DNA from: Thioalkalivibrio sp. ALJ7
Lineage (GTDB): Bacteria; Pseudomonadota; Gammaproteobacteria; Ectothiorhodospirales; Ectothiorhodospiraceae
Reading direction: 5' to 3'
Length of the DNA stretch: 64,000 nt
Assembly (NCBI RefSeq): GCF_000376865.1
Contig: NZ_AQXQ01000012.1
Span: 372,001-436,000, forward strand
A program made the translations under genes and the position numbers. The notes under the pieces are model-generated. The model was not told where the DNA came from, made no database searches, and worked only from the letters and a program-made list of their open reading frames with translations. This document shows positions 44,968 to 53,688 of the stretch, piece after piece. Position 1 is the stretch's first letter, and every line of letters starts with the position of its first letter.

Positions 44968-47900
44968 ATGGACCTGTCGACGACTGGCTTCACCGTCCTG
45001 TATCTGGTCTACGGTCTGGCGTTCTTTTCGCTGGGCGTCGTTGCGCTGGTACTGCCGCGAGGCGATGGCACCCTGCCGTTTGCCCAACATTTCTGGCTGC
45101 TGGCCCTGTTCGGGCTCATCCATGGCAGCTACGAGTTCCTGCAGGCAGCGGGCTTCCACTATTCGTGGGCGCGCGCGCCCTGGCTTAATGCCACCTGGAA
45201 GCTCGTCTCGTTCCTACCCCTTCTCGAGTTCGGGCGGCGCGCCCTGAACATAGGGCAGCGGCGTATTCAACTGGATGCTTTGTGGTTGTACCCGGTCATC
45301 GTCGTCGGGCTCATCCTGATGCTTGGGGTGGCGGAAGCCCCCTCGCATGGCCTCGCCAACGGAGGGCGCTACCTGGTGGGCGTCCCCGGCGCGCTGCTGA
45401 CCGGCCTGGCCTTCTGGTCCCTGCTGCGCCTCCCCGCTCTGCGGAGCACCGAGGGACCCAGCGACGATCACGCCCACCATTACCCCGCCCTGGCAACACT
45501 GGCCCTGGCCTTCCTCGGCTACGCCCTGGTCACACCATTTCCGGGCACGATCGACTCCGCCCTCCCGGGCTGGCTGCCGACCCATGGCGATGTGCTGGAG
45601 ACGATCGGGCTGCCGGTGCAAATGCTGCGCATGTTTGCGGCCATCCTCGCCGTGATCGCGCTCGTGTCCCTGACCCGCTCACTCGGAACCCAGCAGAGCG
45701 ACGACCTGCTGCGCATCCTCGATACCCTTAACGGCTTTGTCTATCGTTCCCGCAACACGCCGAACTGGGAGGTCATCAATATCGAAGGCTCGCCGGAAGA
45801 GCTTGCCGGCTACTCGCGCGAGGCGTTTATTGAAGAGAATCTCACGTTTAACGACCTGGTCCATCCTGATGATCGCGACCGAGTTTGGCACGAAGTCTCC
45901 GAGGGGCTGCAGCGCGAAGGACAGTACCAGATCCAGTGGCGCCTGGTGCACCGCAACGGCGGATCACGCTGGGTGTACGAACGCGGCGTCGGCATCTACG
46001 ACCACCGGGGTCAGCTCCAGTATCTGCAAGGGCATGTGGTCGACGCCGACGACCTGGTCACCACCAGCGAACGCCTGCAGGCCCGAACGAACGAGCTGGA
46101 GGCCTTCCACTCCACACTGGACCTGACCCTGGACGGGGTCTTTCTGTTCGACGTGGAGACCCTACAGTTCATCTACGTGAACCAGGGCGCGGTGGATCAG
46201 ACCGGCATCCCGCGGGACGAGCTCTTGACCCTGCACCCCTTCGACATCAAGCCGGACTTTCCAGAACCGAAATTCCGCCAGATGATCGAGCCGCTGCGCC
46301 GCGGCGAACGCGACCAGTTCCGCTTCGAGACCACGCATCGCCACCGAGATGGCTTTGATGTGCCGGTCGAAATCTCCCTGCAGCTGGTCGCGCCCCGCGG
46401 CGAAACGGCCCGTTACGTCGCCATCTCGCACGACATAAGCCAGCGCAAGCGCAACGAAAACGCCCTCCTGCAGGCCCTGTCCGAGCTGGAATCCTCCCGC
46501 GACGAACAAACCCGACTGCTGGAACTGACCCAGCGCGAACAGGGGCGCATGTCTGCCCTGCTATCGGCCATGAGCATTGGGATCCTGTTCGAGGACCGCG
46601 ACGGCCGCGTGGAGTACGTAAACCCGGCCTTCCGCCGAATGTGGGCCATCGGGAACGATCTGGATCTGGTGGGACGCCCTTCGCGCGACGTGCTGGAACA
46701 CTCTACACACCGATTCGCCCGACCGGACCATGCCTCCCGTCACGTGCTCCATGTACTCGATACCCACGAGATCAGCGAACGCTTCGAGGTGGATCTGTAC
46801 GACGGGCGCATCCTGACCCAGGTCTCCTACCCGGTTCAGGATACCGACGAGCGGGCCATCGGCCGGCTATGGATGTACGAGGATGTAACGCACGAGCGTC
46901 AGACCGCTCAGCAACTGGTCTACCTGGCCGAGCACGACGCGCTGACTGGGCTGTACAACCGCCATCACTTCCAGAAGCACCTGGAGAAAGTGATCCATAG
47001 CGAGCGCCGGCGCGACGGGCGTTTCGCTCTCCTCTACTTCGACCTCGACGAGTTCAAGACCATCAACGACACCTTCGGCCATCGTGCCGGGGACACCGTA
47101 CTCGTGCGCGCCGCCGGCGAGATCGCCGCGCTGGTACGCAGCCAGGATATCTTCGCCCGCCTGGGCGGCGACGAATTCGCCATCCTGGTCGACCGCGAGT
47201 CGGAACATGAGCCCGTCGAACTGGCGCAACGCGTCGGCCGCGCGATCTCCGCGATCCCGTTCCGCTTCCGGGGCCAGAACTACCGCCTGACCGCCAGTAT
47301 CGGTATTGCCCATTACCCCGAACACGGCGACAACGTGGAAGACCTGGTCGCGCATGCCGACACCGCGATGTACCAGGCCAAGGACCTGGGCAAGAACACC
47401 TGGGCGGTGTTCGACCGCAGCCGCAACACGGCCGAACACATGCTGGAGCGAATGTCCTGGAGCCAGCGCATCGGCACCGCCCTGGAACAGGATCATTTCG
47501 AGCTGCATTACCAGGGGATCTACAGCATCAATGACGGGGGCCTGCACCACCTCGAGGCGCTGGTGCGCTTGCGTGACCCGCGCGAACCCGACGCGATTGC
47601 CATGCCAGGCCAGTTCATCCCGGTCGCCGAGAAGACCGGCCAGATCCTGGATATCGACCGCTGGGTGATCCGCGAGAGCATCGCCCAGCTGGCCACCGAC
47701 CCGGCGATCGCCGGCATCGCCATCAACATCTCCGGGCGCAGCTTCGACGAGCCCAGCCTCCCGCAGTACATCGCCCAGCAACTGGAACAGCATGCCATCG
47801 AACCGAGACGGCTGATCATCGAGCTAACCGAAACCGCCGCGGTCTCCGAGATGCAGGATGCCCAGCGCTTCATTGAGGCGTTGCAACACACCGGCTGCAC

Positions 47901-48195
47901 GGTTTGCCTCGACGATTTTGGCTCCGGCTTCTCCACCTTCGCCTACCTCAAGTACCTCGGCGTTCAGGTCCTCAAGATCGACGGCATGTTCGTGCGCGAC
48001 CTGCCCAATAACCGCGACAACCAGGCCTTTATCCGTGCGATGGTCGATGTCGCCCGCGGGCTGGACAAACTCACCATCGCCGAATGCGTGGAAGATGCAG
48101 CCACCCTCGAGATGCTGGCCGAACTGGGCGTAGACATGGCCCAGGGCTATCACCTGCACCGCCCGTCACCGGAGCTCCCCGCGATCGTTTCCTGA
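44968..48195 (+). CDS. Membrane sensor with three PAS domains, GGDEF and EAL
   Basis: 1075 residues. About seven hydrophobic helices (about 8-240) form an N-terminal MASE-like sensor. Three PAS domains follow (about 245-360, 370-490, 515-630). GGDEF (about 645-810) has RLGGDEF with RSQD upstream as I-site. EAL (about 825-1070) has HLEALVRL, CLDDFGSGF, LKIDGMFV and AQGYH; the first motif begins YQGI instead of the usual YQPI, and the late motif is AECVED in place of AEGVE. Both activities look possible. It resembles other dual c-di-GMP enzymes; the sensed signal is unknown. A 226-base gap precedes it, with the HiPIP terminator at its start. Confidence 0.92.
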   Translation: MDLSTTGFTVLYLVYGLAFFSLGVVALVLPRGDGTLPFAQHFWLLALFGLIHGSYEFLQAAGFHYSWARAPWLNATWKLVSFLPLLEFGRRALNIGQRRIQLDALWLYPVIVVGLILMLGVAEAPSHGLANGGRYLVGVPGALLTGLAFWSLLRLPALRSTEGPSDDHAHHYPALATLALAFLGYALVTPFPGTIDSALPGWLPTHGDVLETIGLPVQMLRMFAAILAVIALVSLTRSLGTQQSDDLLRILDTLNGFVYRSRNTPNWEVINIEGSPEELAGYSREAFIEENLTFNDLVHPDDRDRVWHEVSEGLQREGQYQIQWRLVHRNGGSRWVYERGVGIYDHRGQLQYLQGHVVDADDLVTTSERLQARTNELEAFHSTLDLTLDGVFLFDVETLQFIYVNQGAVDQTGIPRDELLTLHPFDIKPDFPEPKFRQMIEPLRRGERDQFRFETTHRHRDGFDVPVEISLQLVAPRGETARYVAISHDISQRKRNENALLQALSELESSRDEQTRLLELTQREQGRMSALLSAMSIGILFEDRDGRVEYVNPAFRRMWAIGNDLDLVGRPSRDVLEHSTHRFARPDHASRHVLHVLDTHEISERFEVDLYDGRILTQVSYPVQDTDERAIGRLWMYEDVTHERQTAQQLVYLAEHDALTGLYNRHHFQKHLEKVIHSERRRDGRFALLYFDLDEFKTINDTFGHRAGDTVLVRAAGEIAALVRSQDIFARLGGDEFAILVDRESEHEPVELAQRVGRAISAIPFRFRGQNYRLTASIGIAHYPEHGDNVEDLVAHADTAMYQAKDLGKNTWAVFDRSRNTAEHMLERMSWSQRIGTALEQDHFELHYQGIYSINDGGLHHLEALVRLRDPREPDAIAMPGQFIPVAEKTGQILDIDRWVIRESIAQLATDPAIAGIAINISGRSFDEPSLPQYIAQQLEQHAIEPRRLIIELTETAAVSEMQDAQRFIEALQHTGCTVCLDDFGSGFSTFAYLKYLGVQVLKIDGMFVRDLPNNRDNQAFIRAMVDVARGLDKLTIAECVEDAATLEMLAELGVDMAQGYHLHRPSPELPAIVS

Positions 48196-48213
48196 ACCGG
48201 CAGACCGTCTCCT

Positions 48214-48924
48214 TCAGTCCGTAATCGGCTGCCACTCTTCGCGGCCGGCCGCCGGCCCCTCGAAGCGGAAGCCCACCGCCTTCGGGGTAACCCGGAACAC
48301 GCCGCTGGCCCGGCTCCAGCCCTGTTCGCGCACCCGCGCATCGACCTGTTCGAACAAGCGCTGCAGCGCCCGCGCGGTCGCGGCGCGCTTGGCATACGCC
48401 AGACCGTGTCGTTCCCAGGCCGCGCGCGCAGCCGCGGCCCGTCCCCAGCCCGTCGCCACGAACCCGGCAAGCCACAGCGCGCGCAGGACGCCGTCACCCC
48501 ACTGTGCGCGCAGTTGGGCCATGCCGGCCCGCGTGCCCGGGGCCGCTTCCACCGCCGTCACCAGGGACACGGGCAGCAGTTCGCGCCAGTCGCCGCTTTC
48601 GAAGGCCCCCGGCAGCAGGTCCTCGTCGATGATCTGCACGAAGTCCGGCACCGGATCGGAGCCGGTACGTTCCGCCAGCTGAATCAGCGCCCCCGCCTCG
48701 TCGGTATAACCGGACAGGGCGAAGCCGCACAGGTGATGGTCCACGATGTCATGCACGAACACCGAGGTCGGGATACGCTCGCCGGTATACGGGGTCGCCG
48801 CGATCACGTCCGCGCCACGCCCCGGCAGATCCAGCTTCCAGCCACGCACCCCAAAGCCATCCTCCCAGGCATCCGCGTACTCCGCGGGAATGGATACGCC
48901 GGCGGCGTCAGTGGCTTCATGCAT
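48214..48924 (-). CDS. Unrecognised 236-residue soluble protein
   Basis: 236 residues, no signal peptide, no membrane helix. I do not recognise the family. A conserved-looking core is SVFVHDIVDHHLCGFALSGY, where the histidines in HDxxDHH recall metal-binding or Coq4-like HD motifs, but the resemblance is weak. The C-terminal half is helical and Ala/Arg-rich (AAAARAAWERHGLAYAKRAA). It converges with the GGDEF-EAL gene (18-base gap) and diverges from the TetR gene (84-base gap that holds the TetR-type operator), so the TetR protein might control it. Real-gene status is supported by frame use and fit between neighbours. Confidence 0.65.
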   Translation of the reverse strand: MHEATDAAGVSIPAEYADAWEDGFGVRGWKLDLPGRGADVIAATPYTGERIPTSVFVHDIVDHHLCGFALSGYTDEAGALIQLAERTGSDPVPDFVQIIDEDLLPGAFESGDWRELLPVSLVTAVEAAPGTRAGMAQLRAQWGDGVLRALWLAGFVATGWGRAAAARAAWERHGLAYAKRAATARALQRLFEQVDARVREQGWSRASGVFRVTPKAVGFRFEGPAAGREEWQPITD

Positions 48925-48971
48925 GTCGGGAATTCAGGACATCGGCTTGTGCCCTCCTGGACGATTGCTCC

Positions 48972-49000
48972 TTGCACTGTACCGACCGGTCAACTAGTGT
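48972..49000 (+). promoter_or_regulatory. TetR gene promoter with palindromic operator in the spacer
   Basis: TTGCAC (-35, 48972-48977), 17-base spacer, TAGTGT (-10, 48995-49000). The spacer holds the palindrome GACCGGTC (48984-48991), typical of TetR-family operators, and the wider region has TTGCAC and GTGCAA at its edges. Suggests autorepression. Confidence 0.6.
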
Positions 49001-49008
49001 GCAAAGAC

Positions 49009-49662
49009 ATGACATCGCCCCCAGCCCCAACCCCGACCCACCGGGCCCGCGGCGACAGCCGCGACGCACTCCTGACGGCTGCGCGCGAACTGATCGTCGG
49101 TCGCAGCTACAGCGCCGTCGGCATCGCCGAGATCTGTGCCCATGCCGGCGTGCGCAAGGGCAGCCTGTACCACTTCTTCCCCGGCAAGGAGGCGCTCACC
49201 CTGGCGATGCTGGACGCCCTCTACGCGGACTTCGAGCGCGAGGTGCTGATCCCGGGGCTCGCCGGCGCCAACGGCCTGCACGCCCGGATCGAGGCGTTCG
49301 TCCATGCGATCCACGCCTTCGAGGCTCGCATGCAGGCGGAATCCGGCCAGTTGCCCGGCTGTCCCTTCGGCAACCTGGCCGTGGAGATGGGGACCCACAA
49401 CCCGACCCTGCGCCGGGCGATACGGGGGCACCTGGACGCCGTCACCGCCCATTTCCGTTCCGTACTGGACGAGGCCGTGCAGGACGGCGAACTGCCCGGC
49501 GATACCAACACCGAAGCGCTGGCCGAACAGTGGCTGGCCCTGATGGAAGGGATCCTGGTGATGGCCAAGGCCGACCAGGACCCGGCGACGGTCCTGCGCC
49601 TGGGCCCGGCGCTGGTCACACTCCTGACCCACTCGCCCCCGGAGGTACCCCATGAACGATGA
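49009..49662 (+). CDS. TetR-family transcriptional regulator
   Basis: 217 residues. The N-terminal DNA-binding domain (about 12-65) has the helix-turn-helix YSAVGIAEICAHAGVRKGSLYHFFPGKEAL, cited as EICAHAGVRKGSLYHFF, the TetR signature. The ligand domain contains GCPFGNLAVEMG, a cysteine-bearing motif of the NemR/AcuR-like TetR_C group that often responds to electrophiles. The start ATG at 49009 is 9 bases after the -10. It overlaps the AhpD-like gene by 11 bases, so both form one unit; the operator at 48984-48991 predicts self-control. The effector is probably reactive or oxidant (inference). Confidence 0.92.
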   Translation: MTSPPAPTPTHRARGDSRDALLTAARELIVGRSYSAVGIAEICAHAGVRKGSLYHFFPGKEALTLAMLDALYADFEREVLIPGLAGANGLHARIEAFVHAIHAFEARMQAESGQLPGCPFGNLAVEMGTHNPTLRRAIRGHLDAVTAHFRSVLDEAVQDGELPGDTNTEALAEQWLALMEGILVMAKADQDPATVLRLGPALVTLLTHSPPEVPHER

Positions 49663-50200
49663 ACGCTTCCCCCTGCACGACGCCGCCAGCGCCCCGGAGG
49701 CGCAAGCCGTATTTGACCGAGCCGAACAGACCTTCGGCATGGTCCCCAACCTGATTCGCAAGATGGCCAGCGCGCCGGCCCTGGCCGAGGCCTACCTGGC
49801 GCTCAACGACCTGCTGCAGAAGACCTCCCTGAGCCCCACCGAACAGGGCGTCCTGGTGCTGACCGTCAGCCGCTACCACGAATGCGACTACTGCATGGCC
49901 ACCCACAGCATGACCGGCGTACCCGACGACGTCATCGCCGCGCTGCGCGAAGACCGCCTGATCGACGACCCTCAGCTGGAGGCCCTGCGCCAGTTCGCCC
50001 GCGCCCTGCTCGAACAGCGCGGCTGGGTCGACGAACCCACCCAGCAGGCCTTCCTGGACGCCGGCCATACCGCCGCGCAGATGCTGGAGGTCATCCTCGC
50101 GATCGGCCTGAAGACGCTGTCCAACTACACCAACCACATCGCCGGCACCCCGGTCGACGCGCCCATGGCCAGCGAACGCTGGAGCGCAACCGCGCGTTGA
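49652..50200 (+). CDS. AhpD-like carboxymuconolactone decarboxylase-family protein
   Basis: 182 residues. The core is YHECDYCMATHSMTG with the redox pair Cys78 and Cys81 and His85, the AhpD-like CxxC-xxxH pattern. Such proteins act as peroxidase-linked thiol reductants or related redox enzymes. It has no signal peptide. The gene overlaps the TetR gene by 11 bases, and the regulator likely controls it. Compared with classical carboxymuconolactone decarboxylase, the cysteines mark it as redox-active, not decarboxylating. Start ATG at 49652 has GGAGG upstream inside the TetR coding region. Confidence 0.88.
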   Translation: MNDERFPLHDAASAPEAQAVFDRAEQTFGMVPNLIRKMASAPALAEAYLALNDLLQKTSLSPTEQGVLVLTVSRYHECDYCMATHSMTGVPDDVIAALREDRLIDDPQLEALRQFARALLEQRGWVDEPTQQAFLDAGHTAAQMLEVILAIGLKTLSNYTNHIAGTPVDAPMASERWSATAR

Positions 50201-50288
50201 CCGCGCAGGCCGTAGCCGATGATGCGATTGCGGGATGCACCGCGCAGCGGCAAGGTAGGGCCTCGCTCCCGACCGCCAGCCCGCCTGC

Positions 50289-51380
50289 ATGCCGCCACGC
50301 TCGCGCATCCTCCTGCTCTCCGCCTACCGGGCCGACAGTCACGCCGCCTGGGTCGACTGGCTGACCACGACCTTCGGTCAATTCGACTGGGAGGTGCTGG
50401 AACTGCCCGGGCGGCACTTCCGCTGGCGCATCCGCGGCAACCCGATCTCCTGGCTGGACCGGCTCGCGGGGGTGGAGGCCGATGCGGTCATCGCCACCTC
50501 GATGGTGGACCTGGCCACCTTGCGCGGCCTGCATCCACCGCTTGCCAGGCCACCCACGCTGTACTACGTGCACGAGAACCAGTTCGCCTACCCGGTCGGA
50601 CGCGACCAGGTGGATTCGGTGGACCCCCAGATGGTGCAGCTGTACGCGGCGTTGGCCGCGGACCGCGTGGCCTTCAACTCCGCCTTCAACCGCGACTCGT
50701 TCCTGGACGGCATAGACGCCCTGCTCGCCCGGATGCCGGATCATGTCCCTGACGGCCTGCGGACCCGGCTCCAGGCACGCAGCGAGATCCTGCCCGTCCC
50801 CGTCGCGCCACCCGTCCTGACGGGCAGCGTCCGCGACCCGGGACTGATCCTCTGGAACCACCGCTGGGAGTACGACAAGGCGCCGGAGGTGTTCGCGGAG
50901 GCGCTGCTACGGCTGCGGGAGACCGGCGTGGACTTCCGGCTCGCCCTGCTGGGGGCGCGGCCCGCCCAGCCCCCCGAGGCCCTGCAGCGGCTGCGCGCCA
51001 CCCTCGGTGACCGCATCGTGGCGGATGGCAAGCTGCCTCGGCGGGAATACGAAGACCTGCTGGGCCGCGCGGGCATTGTCGTCAGCACTGCCTTGCACGA
51101 GTTCCAGGGACTGGCCGTACTGGAGGCCACGGCCGCCGGTGCCACGCCGCTGGTCCCGGACGCCCTGGCCTACCGCGAGCAGTATCCCGACACCTGCCGC
51201 TATCCCGCCGGCGATGGCGCGGCCCTGACCGAGCGCCTGCGGCATTGGCTGCAACAGGGCACGCCGCCGGCACCGGACGTGCGCGCCTGGCTGCCGGCTC
51301 GGCTGGAACCGCGCTGGCAGCAGGCGCTGGATGCACTGGTCGCGGGCGACGCCCGCCGGCCCGGGATCAGTCGCGCCTGA
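50289..51380 (+). CDS. GT4-type glycosyltransferase, QTMAN/DUF3524-like
   Basis: 363 residues. The N-terminal half shows the DUF3524 pattern: RILLLSAYRADSHAAWVDWL, FDWEVLELPGRHFRWRIRG, VIATSMVDLATLRGL, YYVHENQFAYPV and FNSAFNRDSFLDGI. The C-terminal half is a GT-B donor domain with LILWNHRWEYDKAPEVF and VVSTALHEFQGLAVLEATAAG (E-x7-E type). This is the family of human GTDC1 (QTMAN), which adds mannose to queuosine in tRNA-Asp. Whether the bacterial protein modifies tRNA is not shown here. It follows the AhpD gene by 88 bases and overlaps mltF by 14 bases tail to tail. Confidence 0.8.
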   Translation: MPPRSRILLLSAYRADSHAAWVDWLTTTFGQFDWEVLELPGRHFRWRIRGNPISWLDRLAGVEADAVIATSMVDLATLRGLHPPLARPPTLYYVHENQFAYPVGRDQVDSVDPQMVQLYAALAADRVAFNSAFNRDSFLDGIDALLARMPDHVPDGLRTRLQARSEILPVPVAPPVLTGSVRDPGLILWNHRWEYDKAPEVFAEALLRLRETGVDFRLALLGARPAQPPEALQRLRATLGDRIVADGKLPRREYEDLLGRAGIVVSTALHEFQGLAVLEATAAGATPLVPDALAYREQYPDTCRYPAGDGAALTERLRHWLQQGTPPAPDVRAWLPARLEPRWQQALDALVAGDARRPGISRA

Positions 51381-52833
51381 CCACGATCCGGTCGGACGGG
51401 ACCTCGTCCTCGGCCACGAAGACCGGGCGGATCACGTCGCGGTAGTTGCGAATGCGCTGCACGTAGTACACCGGCTGGTAGCCGCGGGCGTAGCCGAAGC
51501 GCAGGTTCTGGTAGTAGCGCTCTTCGGTCAGCAGCGGCAGGGTCTCGCGCATGTCGGCCCAGCGATCCGGATCACGCCCCAGCTCGCGCGCCAGCCGGCG
51601 CGCATCCAGCAGGTGCCCGCGACCGATGTTGTAGGCGGCCAGCGCCAGGTAGGTGCGGTCGGGCTCGTCAATGTCGTCGGGCAACAGTTCGTGCTGGCGC
51701 TGCAGGTAGCGCGCCCCGCCGTCGATGCTCTGCACCGGGTCCAGGCGATCCACTCCCAGGGACTCGGCCGTGCGCTGCGTCAGCATCATCATGCCGCGCA
51801 CACCGGTGGGGCTGCGCGCCTCCGGATCCCAGTGCGACTCCTGGTAGGCCAGGGCCGCCAGCAGATCGGCCGGCAGATCGGTGCTTTCGGCCGCTTCCTC
51901 GAAATACGACTGGAACTGCGGCAGGCGGTCCTCGATGCGGCGGTTGAGCGCCCGCAGGTCGACAAAATCGAACTGATCGATGTAGGCGTAGTAACGCTCA
52001 TCCACGAGTTCGCGCAGTTCCCGGCCGCCATCACCCTGCATCCAGTCGCCCGCCAGTTCAGCCAGCGCCACCTGGTCCGGCTGTACGTACCAGCCCAGGG
52101 TGCGCGGGTCGGACAGGTCGAAGGCGATGTCGAGATGCGGGAAGGAGCGACGGTTGTAGCGCACGATATGCGAATCGGCCACGGTGCAGTCGATCTCCTG
52201 CCGGGCGACCTGCGCCATCAGCCGCTCGGTACCGATCTCGCGGACCTCGAACCCGGCCGAATCCGGAAGCGCCTGCTCAAGGGTCTCCACGTAGCTGCTG
52301 CCGGCCGAGACCACCAGGTCGACCGACCCCAGGTCGTCCGCCGATTCGGGCATGGCATCGAAGTCGCGATGGCAGACCACCTGCTCGGTGATCTCCATGT
52401 ACTCAGGGCCGCGCCGGAAGCGCTCGTCGCGCGAGGTGAGATGGGTCAGCCCCGCCGCGGCCATATGCGCCTCGCCGGAGGCCAGCGCCTCGAGCACACC
52501 GGAGACCGATTCGGCCATGACCCACTCCACCTGCCAGCCATGCGCCTGGGCAAAGCCCTCGACCAGGTCATGCTCCGTGCCCGCCGCTTCCAGATGCTGG
52601 TCAAAGTACCAGGTGGTGGGCGCATTGCGGGTCACCACGCGCAGCGTGCCTGTCTCCTCCACCGGCGCCAGCCGCTCGCTGGCGCTGGCGTTCGAGACCA
52701 TCGAGTCGGATTGCCCCTCCTCGGCGCCACAACCCGCGAGCAGCACCAGCAGCGCGGCAGGCAACAGCGCGCGGCCCTGTCCGCAGGATGACGGGCGCCG
52801 GCCCGCGGCGCAGCGACGATTCGGTTCATGCAT
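51367..52833 (-). CDS. mltF: Membrane-bound lytic murein transglycosylase MltF
   Basis: 488 residues. A lipoprotein signal with lipobox LLAGC (Cys35) anchors it in the outer membrane. Residues about 60-290 form a solute-binding-like regulatory domain (GTLRVVTRNAPTTWYFD and later QPDQVALAELAG). The C-terminal lytic domain (about 300-470) has LAALAYQESHWDPEARSPTG with the catalytic Glu, GMMMLTQRTAESLG, and AAYNIGRGHLLDARRLA. It cleaves peptidoglycan glycan strands to 1,6-anhydro ends. The first residues after the signal are Ser/Glu-rich. Its 3' end overlaps the QTMAN-like gene by 14 bases. Confidence 0.96.
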   Translation of the reverse strand: MHEPNRRCAAGRRPSSCGQGRALLPAALLVLLAGCGAEEGQSDSMVSNASASERLAPVEETGTLRVVTRNAPTTWYFDQHLEAAGTEHDLVEGFAQAHGWQVEWVMAESVSGVLEALASGEAHMAAAGLTHLTSRDERFRRGPEYMEITEQVVCHRDFDAMPESADDLGSVDLVVSAGSSYVETLEQALPDSAGFEVREIGTERLMAQVARQEIDCTVADSHIVRYNRRSFPHLDIAFDLSDPRTLGWYVQPDQVALAELAGDWMQGDGGRELRELVDERYYAYIDQFDFVDLRALNRRIEDRLPQFQSYFEEAAESTDLPADLLAALAYQESHWDPEARSPTGVRGMMMLTQRTAESLGVDRLDPVQSIDGGARYLQRQHELLPDDIDEPDRTYLALAAYNIGRGHLLDARRLARELGRDPDRWADMRETLPLLTEERYYQNLRFGYARGYQPVYYVQRIRNYRDVIRPVFVAEDEVPSDRIVVRRD

Positions 52834-53103
52834 TCCGGTTTCCTTCCCGTCGACAGGCCGCGCGGATTGGCTGACCCCGTCCATGACGGATCCATGAATG
52901 TCCGATACAGAGACTAGGGTTTTGCGGAATGGTTCTCAAAAATACCCACGACGAAGGGGTTGCCATCCCTTGCGGAGGCCACCGCTGATGGGCGGCCCAG
53001 CCGCGTGCCCTGTACAGTCGAAGCCTCCGTCACCGTGCGATTCGGGGAACGCAGCGACCTCGGCACACTCCAATACTCCGTCACCCGCAAGGAGCGCGAC
53101 ATC

Positions 53104-53355
53104 ATGGCCGTCGAATCCCTTCTCCTCCTCCTGCTCATCGGCGGCATCGCCGGCTGGCTCGCCGGACTGCTGGTGCACGGCTCCGGGCAGGGCATCCTGC
53201 TCAACATCGTGGTCGGCGTGATCGGGGCCTTCCTCGGCGGCTGGCTGTTCACCCAGCTCGGGGTCCAGGCCGGCGGGCTGATCGGCAGCCTTGCCGCTGC
53301 GACACTCGGGGCCGTGCTGCTGCTCGGCCTGTTGCGACTGATCAAAAGAGCCTAA
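53104..53355 (+). CDS. GlsB/YeaQ/YmgE-family small membrane stress protein
   Basis: 83 residues with three hydrophobic helices and Gly-rich turns: LLLLLIGGIAGWLAGLLVHG, GILLNIVVGVIGAFLGGWLF, GLIGSLAAATLGAVLLLGL (each about 20 residues). This is the transglycosylase-associated-protein (GlsB) family, often induced by envelope, osmotic or stationary-phase stress; molecular role unclear. The start ATG at 53104 follows AAGGAGCG. The DUF3185-like gene follows after 26 bases. A 270-base gap precedes it up to mltF, where I see no convincing promoter. Confidence 0.9.
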   Translation: MAVESLLLLLLIGGIAGWLAGLLVHGSGQGILLNIVVGVIGAFLGGWLFTQLGVQAGGLIGSLAAATLGAVLLLGLLRLIKRA

Positions 53356-53381
53356 TCCATCCACCTTCCCAGGGAGACACC

Positions 53382-53570
53382 ATGATCCAGATCCTCGGCA
53401 TCATCCTGCTGGTGGGCGGCCTGATCGCCGTCGTCGTCGGCGCCCAGGATGCCTTTGGCATGCGCGAACGCGCCGCCCGAATGTTCCTCGGGCGGTTTAC
53501 GCAACGCACGCTTGCATTACTAATTGGCGGAGGCCTCGCCGCCGTGGTCGGGCTTATCCTGCTGACCTGA
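53382..53570 (+). CDS. DUF3185-like two-helix membrane protein
   Basis: 62 residues. Two hydrophobic helices (about 3-20 and 43-61) flank a basic loop with RERAARMFLGRFTQRTLAL, and the second opens LLIGGGLAAVVG, matching the DUF3185 pattern of very small inner-membrane proteins. AGGGAGA lies just before the ATG. It forms a two-gene unit with the upstream GlsB-family gene, likely a stress-induced membrane pair. Function unknown. Confidence 0.72.
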   Translation: MIQILGIILLVGGLIAVVVGAQDAFGMRERAARMFLGRFTQRTLALLIGGGLAAVVGLILLT

Positions 53571-53586
53571 AAAATCTGTGACGTGG

Positions 53587-53615
53587 TTGGCGTAAGCCAC
53601 TCGAACCGGTAGTGT
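53587..53615 (+). promoter_or_regulatory. Candidate promoter for the FadL-family gene
   Basis: TTGGCG (53587-53592), 17-base spacer, TAGTGT (53610-53615), 74 bases before the ATG. Confidence 0.4.
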
Positions 53616-53688
53616 CCGGCTCGGGGCGGCACAGGCCAGCCAATGGTTCCACGGCTGCCCCTAAAAACAATAAATAGGGGGAGACCGC

